NCBI RefSeq assembly: GCF_001509475.1
Contig: NZ_LLZG01000047.1
Coordinates: 1-64,000, forward strand
DNA length: 64,000 nt
Reading direction: 5' to 3'
Source of the DNA: Streptomyces regalis
Lineage (GTDB): Bacteria > Actinomycetota > Actinomycetes > Streptomycetales > Streptomycetaceae
In this document: one piece after another, positions 8,857-19,000 of the stretch
Layout: each line of letters begins with the position of its first letter
How positions within the stretch are numbered: the first letter of the stretch is position 1
Program-made: the position numbers and the translations under genes
The notes under the pieces: model-generated
The model's input: only the letters and a program-made list of their open reading frames with translations
The model's database searches: none
Told to the model about the DNA's origin: nothing

Positions 8857-9387
8857 TCAGACAGGGTGGCCCAGGTCGTCGTTGATACGGACGAGGAGTT
8901 CGCGGGTGCGGGGGCCGTCGTGTTCAGCCAGCATGATCGCCTGCCACTGGCCGAGGTAGAGCGCACCCTCGGTAATGGGGACATGCAGTTCGGGGTGGGT
9001 AGCGATCACGGCGCGCAGGTGGGCGTGGCCGTTGTCCCGCTCACCGTGCAGGGTCCGTTCTGCAAGGGTGCGGTCCTTGTCATGGTTGTAGGGGTGGCGG
9101 CTGCTGTGCGGGAGGAGGCGTTCGAGGGCCCGGCCGGTATCGGCCTCCAGGCCAACGTCGAGCTCATTGACTAGCAGCCCGCAGGTGGTGTGCCCGCAGT
9201 ACACGTGCACTGTCCCCTCGATCACGTCGGCCTCGGACACGAGCTGGTGCAGCTGCCCAGTCAGATCCACCGTGCTCTCGGGGCCGTTGGTGGCCACCCG
9301 TAGCTGGGCCGTGAGGATGAGGCGGCTGCCCGGAGGCATGACGTGGCGGGAGGTAACGTCGATGTCGGCATGTGACACGGCGGTCAT
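8857..9387 (-). CDS. YjbQ/UPF0047 family protein
   Basis: A 176-residue protein of the YjbQ (UPF0047) family, whose E. coli member has a weak secondary thiamine-phosphate synthase activity; the physiological role is unclear. Family motifs are all present: VYCGHTTCGLLVNE, the C-terminal NGHAHLRAVI, VPITEGALYLGQWQAI and LAEHDGPRTRELLVRI, with the conserved histidines of the family. The ATG at 9387 is supported by a GGAG ribosome-binding site 6-9 bases upstream. It stands alone, with IS debris on its right and a long non-coding leader on the left. Confidence 0.85.
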   Translation of the reverse strand: MTAVSHADIDVTSRHVMPPGSRLILTAQLRVATNGPESTVDLTGQLHQLVSEADVIEGTVHVYCGHTTCGLLVNELDVGLEADTGRALERLLPHSSRHPYNHDKDRTLAERTLHGERDNGHAHLRAVIATHPELHVPITEGALYLGQWQAIMLAEHDGPRTRELLVRINDDLGHPV

Positions 9388-10018
9388 GAAATCTCCAAAT
9401 GCGGCGGGTTTCAGTGTCTCCTCTGCCCAGGGTGGATGCCGCCTCGCTCACCGTCGCGAACAATGGCCCAAACAGGTGAATCATCGGTGAAGGGACCGAC
9501 CGGTCGCCGTGTCACTGACGGTTGGCATGTTTGTCCGGGGGTTCGGAGAGCGCGGTGAGCCCGTCACCTGACCCTCGGACAAGCCTTGGTAATGCAGTGG
9601 GATTTCACTATTCCCGTTGGTCAGAAGCGCAGTTTCGAGCCCAGCGAGCTGACGGCCCATCAGTGTCGGCTTTCGGTAAGCCGGTCGGTTCGGCGGCCTT
9701 CAGGCACGGGTGCGTCGGAACTGGGCAGTGCGTTGAGTAAGGGCCGCGAGCTGCCGCACGGGCCTGCGGGCCGACGCGGGCGAAAGCGGTCCGCGCAGCA
9801 CGGTGTGCCAGGGTGCCGACGTCCCGCACGCTCCTGTCGGGATGGGAAATCGCCCCGATTACTCTGCCGGCTCATTCCGGAGCCTCGCTCGGGGGTCGTG
9901 CGGTCCGGTCATCACTCGATCGATCGGCGTGTGTGGCGGGTACTCCTTTGCGCCTGAAAGATCTGTTTCGAGCGGATGTATACGCATCCCATCGCGGACG
10001 TCTCTGGAGGATGAGCGC
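9388..10018. other. Long intergenic region between divergent genes
   Basis: About 630 bases between the divergent YjbQ and decarboxylase genes. No open frame here looks like a protein in codon use or motifs. It must hold both promoters; no clear operator or riboswitch was recognised. The ribosome-binding site GGAGG of the decarboxylase ends about 8 bases before its ATG. Confidence 0.4.
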
Positions 10019-11902
10019 ATGACGCATACAGGGCGCACGGCTGGAGTCCACCACTCCAGCGTCCCCTACGGTCCGGACCACATGCCCTGGTCGCAGATCT
10101 TGATGTCGCAGGGGCTGGCGGACGGATTTCCGGCTCCGATCAGCGACCCGGTGTTCGACCCGTGCACCGTGTATCCGGCGGAGGAGGAACTACCCGACGA
10201 GAAGTACCAGCTCCCGCCGTCCGGGCTGACCAAGGAACAGCGGCGGAAGGCGCTGGACAACCTGGACGAGTATCTGATCCGCAAGCGGGAGTACATGCTC
10301 GGCTACCAGGTCAACCAGGACATGGACGGCTACAGGCTGGACCTGTCCCGGTTCATGGAGCACCACGTCAACAACGTCGGCGACCCCTTCCGCTCGGGTG
10401 GCTACAAGCCGAACACCAAGGTCATCGAGCGCGCCGTGCTCGACTACTACGCGGCGCTGTGGAACGCCAAGTGGCCGCACAAAGCCGATGACCCGGAGTC
10501 GTACTGGGGCTACATGCTCTCGATGGGGTCCACCGAGGGCAACATGTACGCCCTCTGGAACGCGCGTGACTATCTGTCGGGCAGGGCGCTGATCGTCAAC
10601 CCCACCCGTCCGGCCGACGGCATGCTGTATGTACAGGGCCAGGTCACGGCCGAGACCTTCGCGGCGGAGGACAAAGAAGAGGCGGAACGCAAGCGGCGCA
10701 ACGCCTTGCGGCCGGTGGTCTTCTACTCGGAGGACACCCACTACTCCTTCACCAAGGCCGTCCGTGTGCTGGGCTTCCAGACCTTCCACGAGATGGCGAT
10801 GAGCGAGCCCCGGTACACGAACGCCAATCCGCTCGGCGGGGCATGGCCCACCGAGGTCCCCTCACTGACCGGCACCGAGTCCTCGGCCGACGGCCCAGGG
10901 GAGATCGACATCGACAAGCTGGCCACCCTGGTCGAGTTCTTCGCCAACAACGGCCACCCCATCATGGTCAGCCTCAACCTGGGCAGCACCTTCAAGGGCG
11001 CGCACGACAACGTCGGCGCGGTCTGCGAAAAGCTGCTCCCGATCTTCGAGGAACACCACCTGGTCGAGCGCGAGATCGAGTACGAGAAGGGCAAGAAGGA
11101 CATCCGGCGCGGCTTCTGGATCCATGTCGACGGCGCGCTCGGCGCCGCGTATGCGCCGTTCCTGCGCATGGCGGAGGACAACCCGGGCTATGCGCATGTG
11201 CCGGAAGTGAAGATGACCGAGTTCGACTTCGGACTTCAGCTGCCGCGGGTGGGCGTTCCCGAGGCACCGCCCGTGGACATGATCAGTTCGATCGCGATGA
11301 GCGGGCACAAGTGGCCCGGGGCGCCATGGCCGTGCGGCATCTACATGACCAAGGTCAAGTACCAGCTCAAGCCGCCCGCCTCACCCCAGTACATCGGTGC
11401 GCCGGACACGACGTTCGCGGGCTCGCGCAACGGCTTCTCACCGGTGATCCTCTGGGACTACCTGGCCAAGCACTCCTACGACCAGCAGATCTCGGGAATC
11501 CTGCGGGCGCAGCGGCTCGCCCGCTATCTGGAGCAGCAACTCAAGCGCCTCTCCCACAACATCGGCATCGATCTCTGGGTGGCACGGACTCCGGGGACCC
11601 TCACGGTCCGCTTCCGCAAGCCCAACCCCGAGCTGGTCGCCAAGTGGTCCTTGTCCTCGCAGCAAGTGGTCATGAATCCGCAGGAGAAGAACCCGAAGAG
11701 GATCCGGCGGCGTGACTATGCGCACGTGTTCGTCATGGCGTCGACGACGGAGGAGCAGATCGACGCACTGATCAAGGATCTGCACCGGGCGGACGCGTTC
11801 CCGGAGCAGATCATTCTGCCGATCATCGAGCCCGTACCCGAACTACTGGATGAGGCAGTGTCATTGGCCCTCGTGCCGGAGGCCGGCCGAGGGTTCGAGT
11901 GA
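10019..11902 (+). CDS. Group II pyridoxal-phosphate decarboxylase (glutamate-decarboxylase-like)
   Basis: A 627-residue PLP enzyme of the group II amino-acid decarboxylase fold (Glu, aromatic amino acid, cysteine-sulfinate, His decarboxylases). The PLP-binding lysine is in MSGHKWPGAPWPCGIYM near residue 428, and the cofactor-binding aspartate region is in WIHVDGALGAAYAPF. The N-terminal extension DHMPWSQILMSQGLADGFP and the large insertions set it apart from ordinary GadB; the substrate cannot be told from sequence. The ATG at 10019 has a GGAGG site 8 bases upstream; a longer in-frame reading exists but has no such site. It is alone, with a strong terminator behind it. A truncated paralogue lies at 44.1-44.5 kb. 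Confidence 0.85.
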   Translation: MTHTGRTAGVHHSSVPYGPDHMPWSQILMSQGLADGFPAPISDPVFDPCTVYPAEEELPDEKYQLPPSGLTKEQRRKALDNLDEYLIRKREYMLGYQVNQDMDGYRLDLSRFMEHHVNNVGDPFRSGGYKPNTKVIERAVLDYYAALWNAKWPHKADDPESYWGYMLSMGSTEGNMYALWNARDYLSGRALIVNPTRPADGMLYVQGQVTAETFAAEDKEEAERKRRNALRPVVFYSEDTHYSFTKAVRVLGFQTFHEMAMSEPRYTNANPLGGAWPTEVPSLTGTESSADGPGEIDIDKLATLVEFFANNGHPIMVSLNLGSTFKGAHDNVGAVCEKLLPIFEEHHLVEREIEYEKGKKDIRRGFWIHVDGALGAAYAPFLRMAEDNPGYAHVPEVKMTEFDFGLQLPRVGVPEAPPVDMISSIAMSGHKWPGAPWPCGIYMTKVKYQLKPPASPQYIGAPDTTFAGSRNGFSPVILWDYLAKHSYDQQISGILRAQRLARYLEQQLKRLSHNIGIDLWVARTPGTLTVRFRKPNPELVAKWSLSSQQVVMNPQEKNPKRIRRRDYAHVFVMASTTEEQIDALIKDLHRADAFPEQIILPIIEPVPELLDEAVSLALVPEAGRGFE

Positions 11903-11926
11903 CGCCTCCGTTCCACAGCTCCCCGG

Positions 11927-11960
11927 GCTCGGGGCAGGGCACCGCGCCCCTGCCCCGAGC
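11927..11960 (+). terminator. Strong GC-rich hairpin terminator
   Basis: A 13-base perfect inverted repeat (GCTCGGGGCAGGG, 11927-11939, and its complement 11948-11960) with an 8-base loop, 24 bases after the decarboxylase stop. No U tract follows, which is common for Streptomyces terminators. Confidence 0.7.
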
Positions 11961-12049
11961 ACAGGACCCGCGAACGGTGCGGCGGGGTAGGCGTTCACCA
12001 CGAGCGAGTCGACGGGCATGGACGCTCGTGAACCGTTCCCGAGCGGAAG

Positions 12050-12590
12050 GGAAGTCCTCGCCGAGTCGGCCAGCAGTCGGTCCCGAAGAGTCTGGCGATG
12101 GTCATCCGGCAGGTCCCGGTCCGGGACCAGCAGGATGGTGTTGGATACGGCTCCTGTGGCGGTGTTGATGGGGGGCGATGTGTGGGTCCGATCCGGGACC
12201 GGGGTGGCGGACAAGTGCGCCTGCGGCACGGCTGTTCACCAGGAACGGGGAGAGGACGAAGGGCACATGTGCGTCTGTGCGGAGGCCTTCAGGGCTTCGA
12301 AACGGCATCCAGGTGCTGTCGGGCACGAGTCGCCGTTGCAGGACGAGCGTGTGCTCGGCTGAGCGCTTCATCAGCAGGTCGAGCCAATGCTTCTCGGTGA
12401 CCTGGTGACCGGCGACAAAGCCGGAGCCTCCGCGACCGCAAGAGGGTTTGACGACAAGATCAATCCGATGCCGGACGGCCTGTGCCGCGATGTGCCGACG
12501 CCGGGTGGCGGACTGCGCCGGTCCCAGCCACGCCGTCCATGGCACGTGGCTGAGGATCAGGTCGCGGTCCGCGGGGGCGAAGAGTTCCAG
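12050..12590 (-). pseudogene. Circularly permuted ATP-grasp-like protein, broken remnant
   Basis: One minus-strand frame (about 12590-12203) encodes FAPADRDLILSHVPWTAWL, DLVVKPSCGRGGSGFVAGHQ and HTLVLQRRLVP, which look like the glycine-rich nucleotide-binding part of a type-2 circularly permuted ATP-grasp ligase. It then jumps frame near 12210 to ATPVPDRTHTSPPINTATGA, continuing a plausible C-terminus to about 12050. The N-terminal half is missing; the neighbouring sequence (12600-12700) is an unrelated short frame ending KLADRGWLHKRGDRRF, then an IS. So the gene is truncated and frameshifted. The ATP-grasp assignment is inference from the K-P-x-x-G-x-G-G pattern. Confidence 0.5.
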
Positions 12591-12712
12591 ATCCGGCGGG
12601 CGAAGATGACCAAGCTCGCCGACCGCGGCTGGCTGCACAAGCGGGGCGACAGGCGGTTCACGGCACGTCCGTAGTCGCGCGGGGCGCGCCCATAACTGAC
12701 GGGCCTCCGACG

Positions 12713-13672
12713 GCAGTTGAGTTTGTGTGACGAAAAAGAACAGCTCCATCGAGGGCCCTGACGGACTAGTCTGCACCGCCCGCCTGCCGCTGTCGAGTGC
12801 CACCCTGAACTGGCTCGCCGACCTGATACGTGGCCACCTGAAGAAGATCGGCTCCAGGTGGCGTGCCCTGCCCGCGGGGAAGATCGCCACCATCGTGCTG
12901 GCGGTGCTGCGCTGTGACCAGCGGCCCGGCGACCTGGCCGGCGGCAACGGAGTGCACCGCACCACCGTGGCCCGATGGGTCCGGGAGGTCGTCGGCCTGC
13001 TCGCCACCCGCGCCCCACGGCTAGACCGGGCCCTGAAGAAGATCGCCCGAACAAGCGGCGGCATCGTGCTGCTGGACGGATCGGTGATCCGCACCCGGCG
13101 CGGAACCGGGAAGGACAACCGGAAGAACTACTCCGGCAAGAACAAATGCCACGGCCTGCTCGTGATCGCCCTCACCGACGACCGGGGCCGACTGCTGTGG
13201 ATCTCGGCGGCCCGCCCCGGGCGCACCTCGGAGATCACCGCCTGCCGGCACGACAAGCTCACCCAGAAACTACGGGAAGTCGGGCTCGGAGCCATCGCCG
13301 ACCTCGGATTCGTCGGCCTCGACGGCGGCGGCCCCGACGCCGACCCGGCGGTGATCACCGGCTACAAGGCCGCCCGTAACCGGCCCCTGACGCGAGGCCA
13401 GAAGCTGTCCAACGCGGCACTGGCGGCCGTCCGGGCACCCGTCGAGCACGGCTTCGCCCACCTCAAGAACTGGCGCGTCCTTGGCAAGGTACGCACCGAC
13501 CCCGCCTGGGCGACCGCCCTGGTCCGGGCCTTGCTGGTCCTCACGAACCGCGAAGTCGCCCGATGACCGACGATCTTCACCAGAGCCACCTGCCAGCGAC
13601 CAGTACGAGCATCCCGAACCCCGCGCACACCAGCCCCGTGACCAGCAACTTCAGCTTCCACACCTCTCACTG
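12713..13672 (+). mobile_element. IS5-family insertion sequence, apparently complete
   Basis: Bounded on the left by CAGTTGAGTTTGTGTG (about 12713) and on the right by the reverse complement of CCAGTGAGAGGTGTGG (about 13672); these are imperfect terminal inverted repeats. The extent is supported by a second, degenerate copy at 35.67-36.16 kb: similarity to it continues about 105 bases past the transposase stop and ends at the same right terminus (CTCACTGG here, CTCAATGG there). A target duplication was not identified. Confidence 0.6.
12727..13566 (+). CDS. IS5-family DDE transposase
   Basis: A 279-residue transposase with a DDE_Tnp_4 (HARBI1-like) fold. The catalytic region is visible: GIVLLDGSVIRTRR (first Asp), IADLGFVGLDG (second Asp) and APVEHGFAHLKNWRVL (Glu). 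An N-terminal helix-turn-helix part includes LAGGNGVHRTTVARWVREV. The reading frame is uninterrupted from GTG at 12727, so the element may still be active. An internally deleted relative is at 35.67-36.06 kb. Confidence 0.87.
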   Translation: MTKKNSSIEGPDGLVCTARLPLSSATLNWLADLIRGHLKKIGSRWRALPAGKIATIVLAVLRCDQRPGDLAGGNGVHRTTVARWVREVVGLLATRAPRLDRALKKIARTSGGIVLLDGSVIRTRRGTGKDNRKNYSGKNKCHGLLVIALTDDRGRLLWISAARPGRTSEITACRHDKLTQKLREVGLGAIADLGFVGLDGGGPDADPAVITGYKAARNRPLTRGQKLSNAALAAVRAPVEHGFAHLKNWRVLGKVRTDPAWATALVRALLVLTNREVAR

Positions 13673-13882
13673 GAGAGCTGCGGCTGAACGCGGCCACCAT
13701 GCGCGGTTGCAATGGCCATCGCCGAGCTGCTCTGCGCGGCAAGGCAGCGAGTTGGCCACGATCCGGCGAAGGTTGCTCCCTGCCCAGTGGTCGTCATCGT
13801 CGGCTCTCCCATGCCTCAGAAGACTTGACCCGACGGAGGCTCATTCGGCTCGCTGGAAGAGAGCCCCCGAGTTACGAGCTCA

Positions 13883-14160
13883 CCACGAGGTCATGGACGT
13901 GGAGGGCGGACGCGGGGTCGGCTTCGCCCCACCATTCGGGGTCGGCACGCTCGTGGACGGTGATGGCGGCGACGGCCTGGCCGACGCGGAAGGCGAGGTT
14001 AGCAGTCGCCCGTCTCGATCGCTTCCTCCGCGCGCCACCGACGCGGCGGGCATTGCCCCTGGTCGAGGCCCCGGTCGGCCCGCCAGCGGCTCGTCTCCAG
14101 CCACGGCCCCTCGACCTGCTCGAGTTCGGCGGGGAGAGCGACGCGTCTGTCGGAGGCCGT
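13883..14160 (-). pseudogene. Unidentified coding remnant in two frames
   Basis: Two adjoining minus-strand stretches have coding-like third positions. One encodes VALPAELEQVEGPWLETSRW and ends EEAIETGDC; the other, shifted by one frame and further downstream, encodes FRVGQAVAAITVHERADPEW and ends at a stop near 13883. They may be the frameshifted tail of one gene that continued upstream, or two tiny genes. The family is not recognised. From the IS end (13672) to here nothing else is seen. Confidence 0.3.
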
Positions 14161-15446
14161 CACGGCGCGGGCTCCGGTCCGGCTCCGGCAAGGAAGGCCA
14201 GCGCCACGGCTGCGTGGCAGGCGATGCCCGACGCGATCGCGTTCTCGTCCATGTCCATGCGGGGCGAGTGCAGTGATGGGGCCTCGTGCGGTGCCAGGCC
14301 CGGTGGGCACACGCCGAGAAAGGCCAGGGCGCCGGGGACTGCCCGGAGGACGTAGGAGAAGTCCTCCGACGTCATCTGCGTAGCTGTCAGGACGTCCACA
14401 TTCTCTGTTCCGAGCACGCCCGCGGCCGTTCGCAGGACGAAGTCGGTGAATCCGGGGTCGTTGAAGGCGGCCGGATAAACCGGCTCGACGATCGCATCGG
14501 CCTTTGCTCCGTGAGCCGCGCCCACGCCCTCGGCCACCCTGATGATCCCCTCGTGCAGCCTCTTCCGGGTCGGCTCGGACAGGGTGCGCAGGGTACCGCC
14601 CAGCTCCGCTGTGTCCGGGATGATGCCCATGGCCGTACCCGCGGTCAGGCGCGTCACGCTCAGAACGGCCTTCTCATCGGCGGACAGGCTGCGGGTGACC
14701 ATCGTCTGCAACGCCAGCACGATCTCGCACGCCACGGGCACCGGGTCGCACGTCGTGTGCGGCGCGGAGGCGTGGCCGCCGCGCCCGCGCACGAGGACCC
14801 GGAACCGGTCGGAGGCCGCCAGCTGCGGGCCTGGGCGCAACCGCAGCGCGCCCGCGGGCAGGTTGGGGTGCACATGGAGGGCGAAGGCGGCGTCGGCTCT
14901 GCGTCGGGACGCCTCCAGCACACCCTCCTCGATCATGTGGCGGGCTCCCTGATGGCCCTCCTCGCCAGGCTGGAACATGAACACCACGCGTCCGGCGATT
15001 CCTTCGCGCCGCTCGGCCAGCAGCCGTGCGGCGCCCACGAGCATCGCCGTGTGAGCGTCATGGCCGCACGCGTGCATGAGCCCGGCGGTCCGCGAGGCGA
15101 ACGGCAGGCTGGTCTCCTCGGCGACCGGCAAAGCGTCCATGTCGGCACGCAGGAGGATCGTCGGGCCGTCGGCCGCCCCGGTGAGGACCGCGGTGACGGA
15201 GGACAGCATGCGGCCAGTGCGGATCTCCAGGCCGAGGCCGTCGAGCGCGCCCAGCACCAGGTGTTGCGTCGCCGGCAGGTCGAGACCCAGCTCCGGATTA
15301 CGGTGCACTGCGCGGCGCAGGGCAACCGCTTCGGGGGCCAAGCGGCGAGCCTCATCGAGGACAGACGGGTCTGCGGTGGACTCGACGGCCTGCCGCGCGA
15401 GAGCGGCATTCAGCGCGCGGTGCGAAGCCCGAGGCGGAGGTGTCAT
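14160..15446 (-). CDS. M20 family amidohydrolase
   Basis: A 428-residue zinc-dependent amidohydrolase of peptidase family M20 (hippurate hydrolase, IAA-amino-acid hydrolase and N-acyl-amino-acid hydrolase group), which cleaves N-acyl amino acids in the cytoplasm. Motifs are in order: LRADMDALPVAE, GLMHACGHDAHTAMLVGAA, FQPGEEGHQGARHMIEEGV, the dimerisation-domain stretch GRGGHASAPHTTCDP, and the C-terminal MTSEDFSYVLRAVPGALAFLG. The ATG at 15446 has GGAGAA about 9 bases upstream. It is divergent from the NRPS with a 640-base gap. It could trim an N-acylated precursor in that pathway, but nothing beyond proximity supports this. Confidence 0.88.
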   Translation of the reverse strand: MTPPPRASHRALNAALARQAVESTADPSVLDEARRLAPEAVALRRAVHRNPELGLDLPATQHLVLGALDGLGLEIRTGRMLSSVTAVLTGAADGPTILLRADMDALPVAEETSLPFASRTAGLMHACGHDAHTAMLVGAARLLAERREGIAGRVVFMFQPGEEGHQGARHMIEEGVLEASRRRADAAFALHVHPNLPAGALRLRPGPQLAASDRFRVLVRGRGGHASAPHTTCDPVPVACEIVLALQTMVTRSLSADEKAVLSVTRLTAGTAMGIIPDTAELGGTLRTLSEPTRKRLHEGIIRVAEGVGAAHGAKADAIVEPVYPAAFNDPGFTDFVLRTAAGVLGTENVDVLTATQMTSEDFSYVLRAVPGALAFLGVCPPGLAPHEAPSLHSPRMDMDENAIASGIACHAAVALAFLAGAGPEPAP

Positions 15447-16088
15447 GCAACCGTTCTCCTTCCCGCACGCGCCCCGCGTACTGACAGGATGGCGGATTCC
15501 GTCTGCTGAACAGGCAGCGACGCGCTGACGTCCGCGTCGAGGCCGACCATGAGGTCGCCATCCACGGTTGGATCCACGAGCGCATCGAATTCGGCAAGGA
15601 AATACACTGCCACGCTCGCAGCAGAAAGGATTCCTCAACGGCGAGAACGGAGACGCGGGAACTTCTTCACCGATTGAACATCGACGAGGGCGCGCATTGG
15701 GGAATCCCGGAATGCGCCGGCCGAGGATTCTGAAAGCAATCCAACCCGCTCGCGGTATCGCCCCGGAGAGCTTTCACCGACACCGTGCAGCAGCTCAAGT
15801 ACCCTTACAGTAACTGAAGTTGATCCAGCACCAGAATACCGCGAGCCCGATGAAGCAACTTAGTGCTACAACAGCGTCTGCGGTGCCTGCATTCGGGTGG
15901 CAATTACGTGCACGTGCCCGAACTCACTCTCGTAGCTGGCACGATGAGTGCACGATCGGAAGGCCTTGCCATACGGGGTGTCTTCTCCGTCGTGTGAGTG
16001 TGTCGTCATTTGGGCCGCACTCGGTACTGCTCCGCTGGAAATGGTGCGGGCGTGGGCAGGAATCTCGGACATTGCAGGAGGTTGCCCC
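15447..16088. promoter_or_regulatory. Divergent leader region upstream of the NRPS gene
   Basis: About 640 bases between the amidohydrolase and the NRPS, with promoters for both expected. A perfect palindrome ACGTGCACGT lies at 15906-15915, about 175 bases before the NRPS start, and TTACAGTAA lies near 15807. Neither was matched to a known regulator. The NRPS ribosome-binding site AGGAGG is at 16076-16081. A short frame (about 15520-15735) reads like decayed coding DNA but was not recognised. Confidence 0.4.
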
Positions 16089-19000
16089 GTGTTCCCTCGT
16101 GAGCTCTCCGCCAGCTCGGCACCGACCGTGGAGTGCGCTGCGGATTCGCCTGCCGGGGTCCTGCCGCTGACCGCAGCACAGCGCGAGATCTGGCTCGCCG
16201 ACCAGCATTCCCCGAGCGCGGCCGCCGCGCTCCGCATGGGCGAGTACCTGGACATCCGCGGGCCGGTCGACCCCGCCGTGTTCGAGGCAGCGCTGCGTCA
16301 GGTCGTGGCCGAGACCGACGCGCTGCGGGTCCAGGTGGTGCCCGGCGAGGACGGCCCGGAGCAGCTTCTGAAACGCGAGCGGTGCTGGTCGCTGTCGCTC
16401 GTCGATGTCAGCGACGCATCCGACCCGGAGGCGACCGCACGCACATGGATCGCCGGGGACCTGGCCCGGCCTATGGACCTGGTGTCCGGCCCGCTCTTCA
16501 GCTTCGCGCTGCTCCAGCTGGCGCCGGACCGGTTCTGGTGGTGCCACACCTACCACCACGCGGTCATGGACGCGTTCGGCCTGTCCCTCTTGGCACGCCG
16601 GACCGCCGAGGTGTACACGGCCCTGGCCTGTGGGGAGGAGACCGGCCCCGGTACCTTCGGCCCGTTGTCGGCTCTCGTCCAGGCCGACCAGGACTACCGC
16701 GCGTCGCAGGACTGCGCCGTCGACCGGGAGTACTGGACGCGGCGGCTCTCCGGCTGGACGCAGGGGGCTGCGATTCCGCCTCGTCCGGGGTTCACGGCAC
16801 CGGACCCCGGCGCCGCGGTGAAGGGGCCGTCCTCCGGGCGCCCGGTTCTCGGGCCCGCCCGCACAACCGGCGTGCGACCGCTCCCGCGCCAGAAGGCGCT
16901 GCGGGCGGCGGCTTGGCGCGCCGACGTCCCCCCGAACCGGTTCGTGGTCGCCGCGGTGGCGCTGTACGCGCACCGGCTGACGGGCGCTCGGGACGTGACG
17001 GTCGGGCTGGCCGTGGCCGGCCGCCTGGACCGAGCGTCCCGCACCACGCCGGGCATGCTGGCCAACGGGGTGCCCGTACGGCTGGTCGTACGACCCGACA
17101 TGCCGCTGGAAGAGCTGTTGGCACAGGTCGACGACCGGCTGCGCGAGGCGGTGACGCACCAGCGCTACCGCGGCGAGGACCTGTTCCGCGACCTCGGTCT
17201 GCCCCGAGGCGGCGGCTCGGCATTCTCGCCGGTGGTCAACCTCATGGGGTTCAACTACGACATCACCTTCGCCGGCCACCGGTGCACCGCGCACAATGTC
17301 TCCGCCGGACTGCTCACGGACCTGATGGTCGCTGTGTGGGACCGCCGGGACGACGTCGGCCTGCACCTGGAGCTGCACGGCGCGCCCGAGGTGTACGGCG
17401 AGGCCGACCTCGCGGACCATCAGCAGCGGTTGCTGCGCCTCCTGGCGGACATGGCGGTCTTCGATCCCGGTCTACCGGTCGGCGTGCTGGATGTGTTGTC
17501 GGTCGATGAGCGGCGGCGTCTGCTCGGGGCGGGTGACACCACCACGGCCGGGGCTCCCGCCGCTCCCGTACCGGTGCTGTTCGAGGCCCAGGTGCGAGCC
17601 ACTGCCGACGTGGTCGCGCTGGTGGCAGACAACACCACCCTGACGTACAGGGAGTTGAACGCGCGGGCCAACCGGCTCGCGCACGCGCTGGCCGCCCGGG
17701 GTGTCGGGGCCGAGGACGTGGTGGCCCTCGTCCTGCCACGCAGCGTGGAACTGGTGGTGGCGATCCTGGGCGTGCTCAAGGCAGGGGCCGCCTACCTGCC
17801 CGTGGACCCCGCCTATCCACCGGCGCGGATCGAATACATGCTGACCGACGCCCGCCCCGCCCTCGTCATCGACGCCCCGCACACGCTCACCACACTCACA
17901 CGGGACCAGCCGGACACCGACCCGGAGATCACGATCGACCCCCGCCACCCCGCCTACGTGATCTACACCTCCGGATCCACCGGGCAGCCCAAGGGAGTCG
18001 TCGTCGCCCACACCGGCATCACCAACCTGGTCACCGCCCAGGCCGAACGGTTCGCGATCGACGCCGACAGCCGCGTCCTGCAGTTCGCCTCACCCAGCTT
18101 CGACGCCTCTGTATCCGAACTGTTCACCGCCCTGCTCACCGGAGCCGCAGTCGTCCTCGCCCCCACCGCCGACCCCCTCTCCGCCCTCACCGACCCCGAC
18201 CTGCGTATCACCCACGCGACCGTGCCGCCCTCCGCACTGGCCGCGGTGACCGAGACGGACGCCGATGTGCCGACGCTGGTCGTCGCGGGAGAGGCATGCC
18301 CGCCAGGACTGCTGGAGCGGTGGGCACCGGGACGGCGGATGATCAACGCCTACGGACCCACCGAGACCACCGTATGCGCAACGATGAGCGAACCGCTGGC
18401 CCTCTCGGACACGGCACCGCCCATCGGGCAGCCGATCCCCGGCACCCGTGCGTATGTGCTGGACACGGCGTTGCGGCCAGTCCCGCCGGGTGTCGCGGGC
18501 GAGCTGTACGTCGCCGGGATCAATCTGGCCCGCGGCTACCTGCGCCGACCAGGCCTGACCGCGCAGCGGTTCGTCGCCGACCCCTACGGCCCGCCCGGCA
18601 CCCGGATGTACCGCACCGGCGACCTCGCCTGCCGACGGCCCGACGGACAACTGGACTACCTCGGCCGCGCGGACCACCAGATCAAGATCCGCGGCCACCG
18701 CATCGAACCCGGCGAGATCGAAGCCACCCTCACCACCCACCCCACGGTCGCCCACGCCGCCGTCACCACGCACCAGGACCAGCTCGTCGCCTATGTGGTA
18801 CCAGAGGCCGGGGAGGGTACGGACATCACCCTCCTCCGCGACCACGCGCGGGCACAGCTGCCCGCGCACATGGTGCCTTCCGCCTTCGTGGTGCTGGGGG
18901 CGCTGCCGGTGACGCCGAACGGGAAACTGGACCGGGCCGCACTGCCCGCGCCGGACTTCACCACGGCTGCGGGAAGCGGCCGCCCCCCGCGCAGCGCGCA

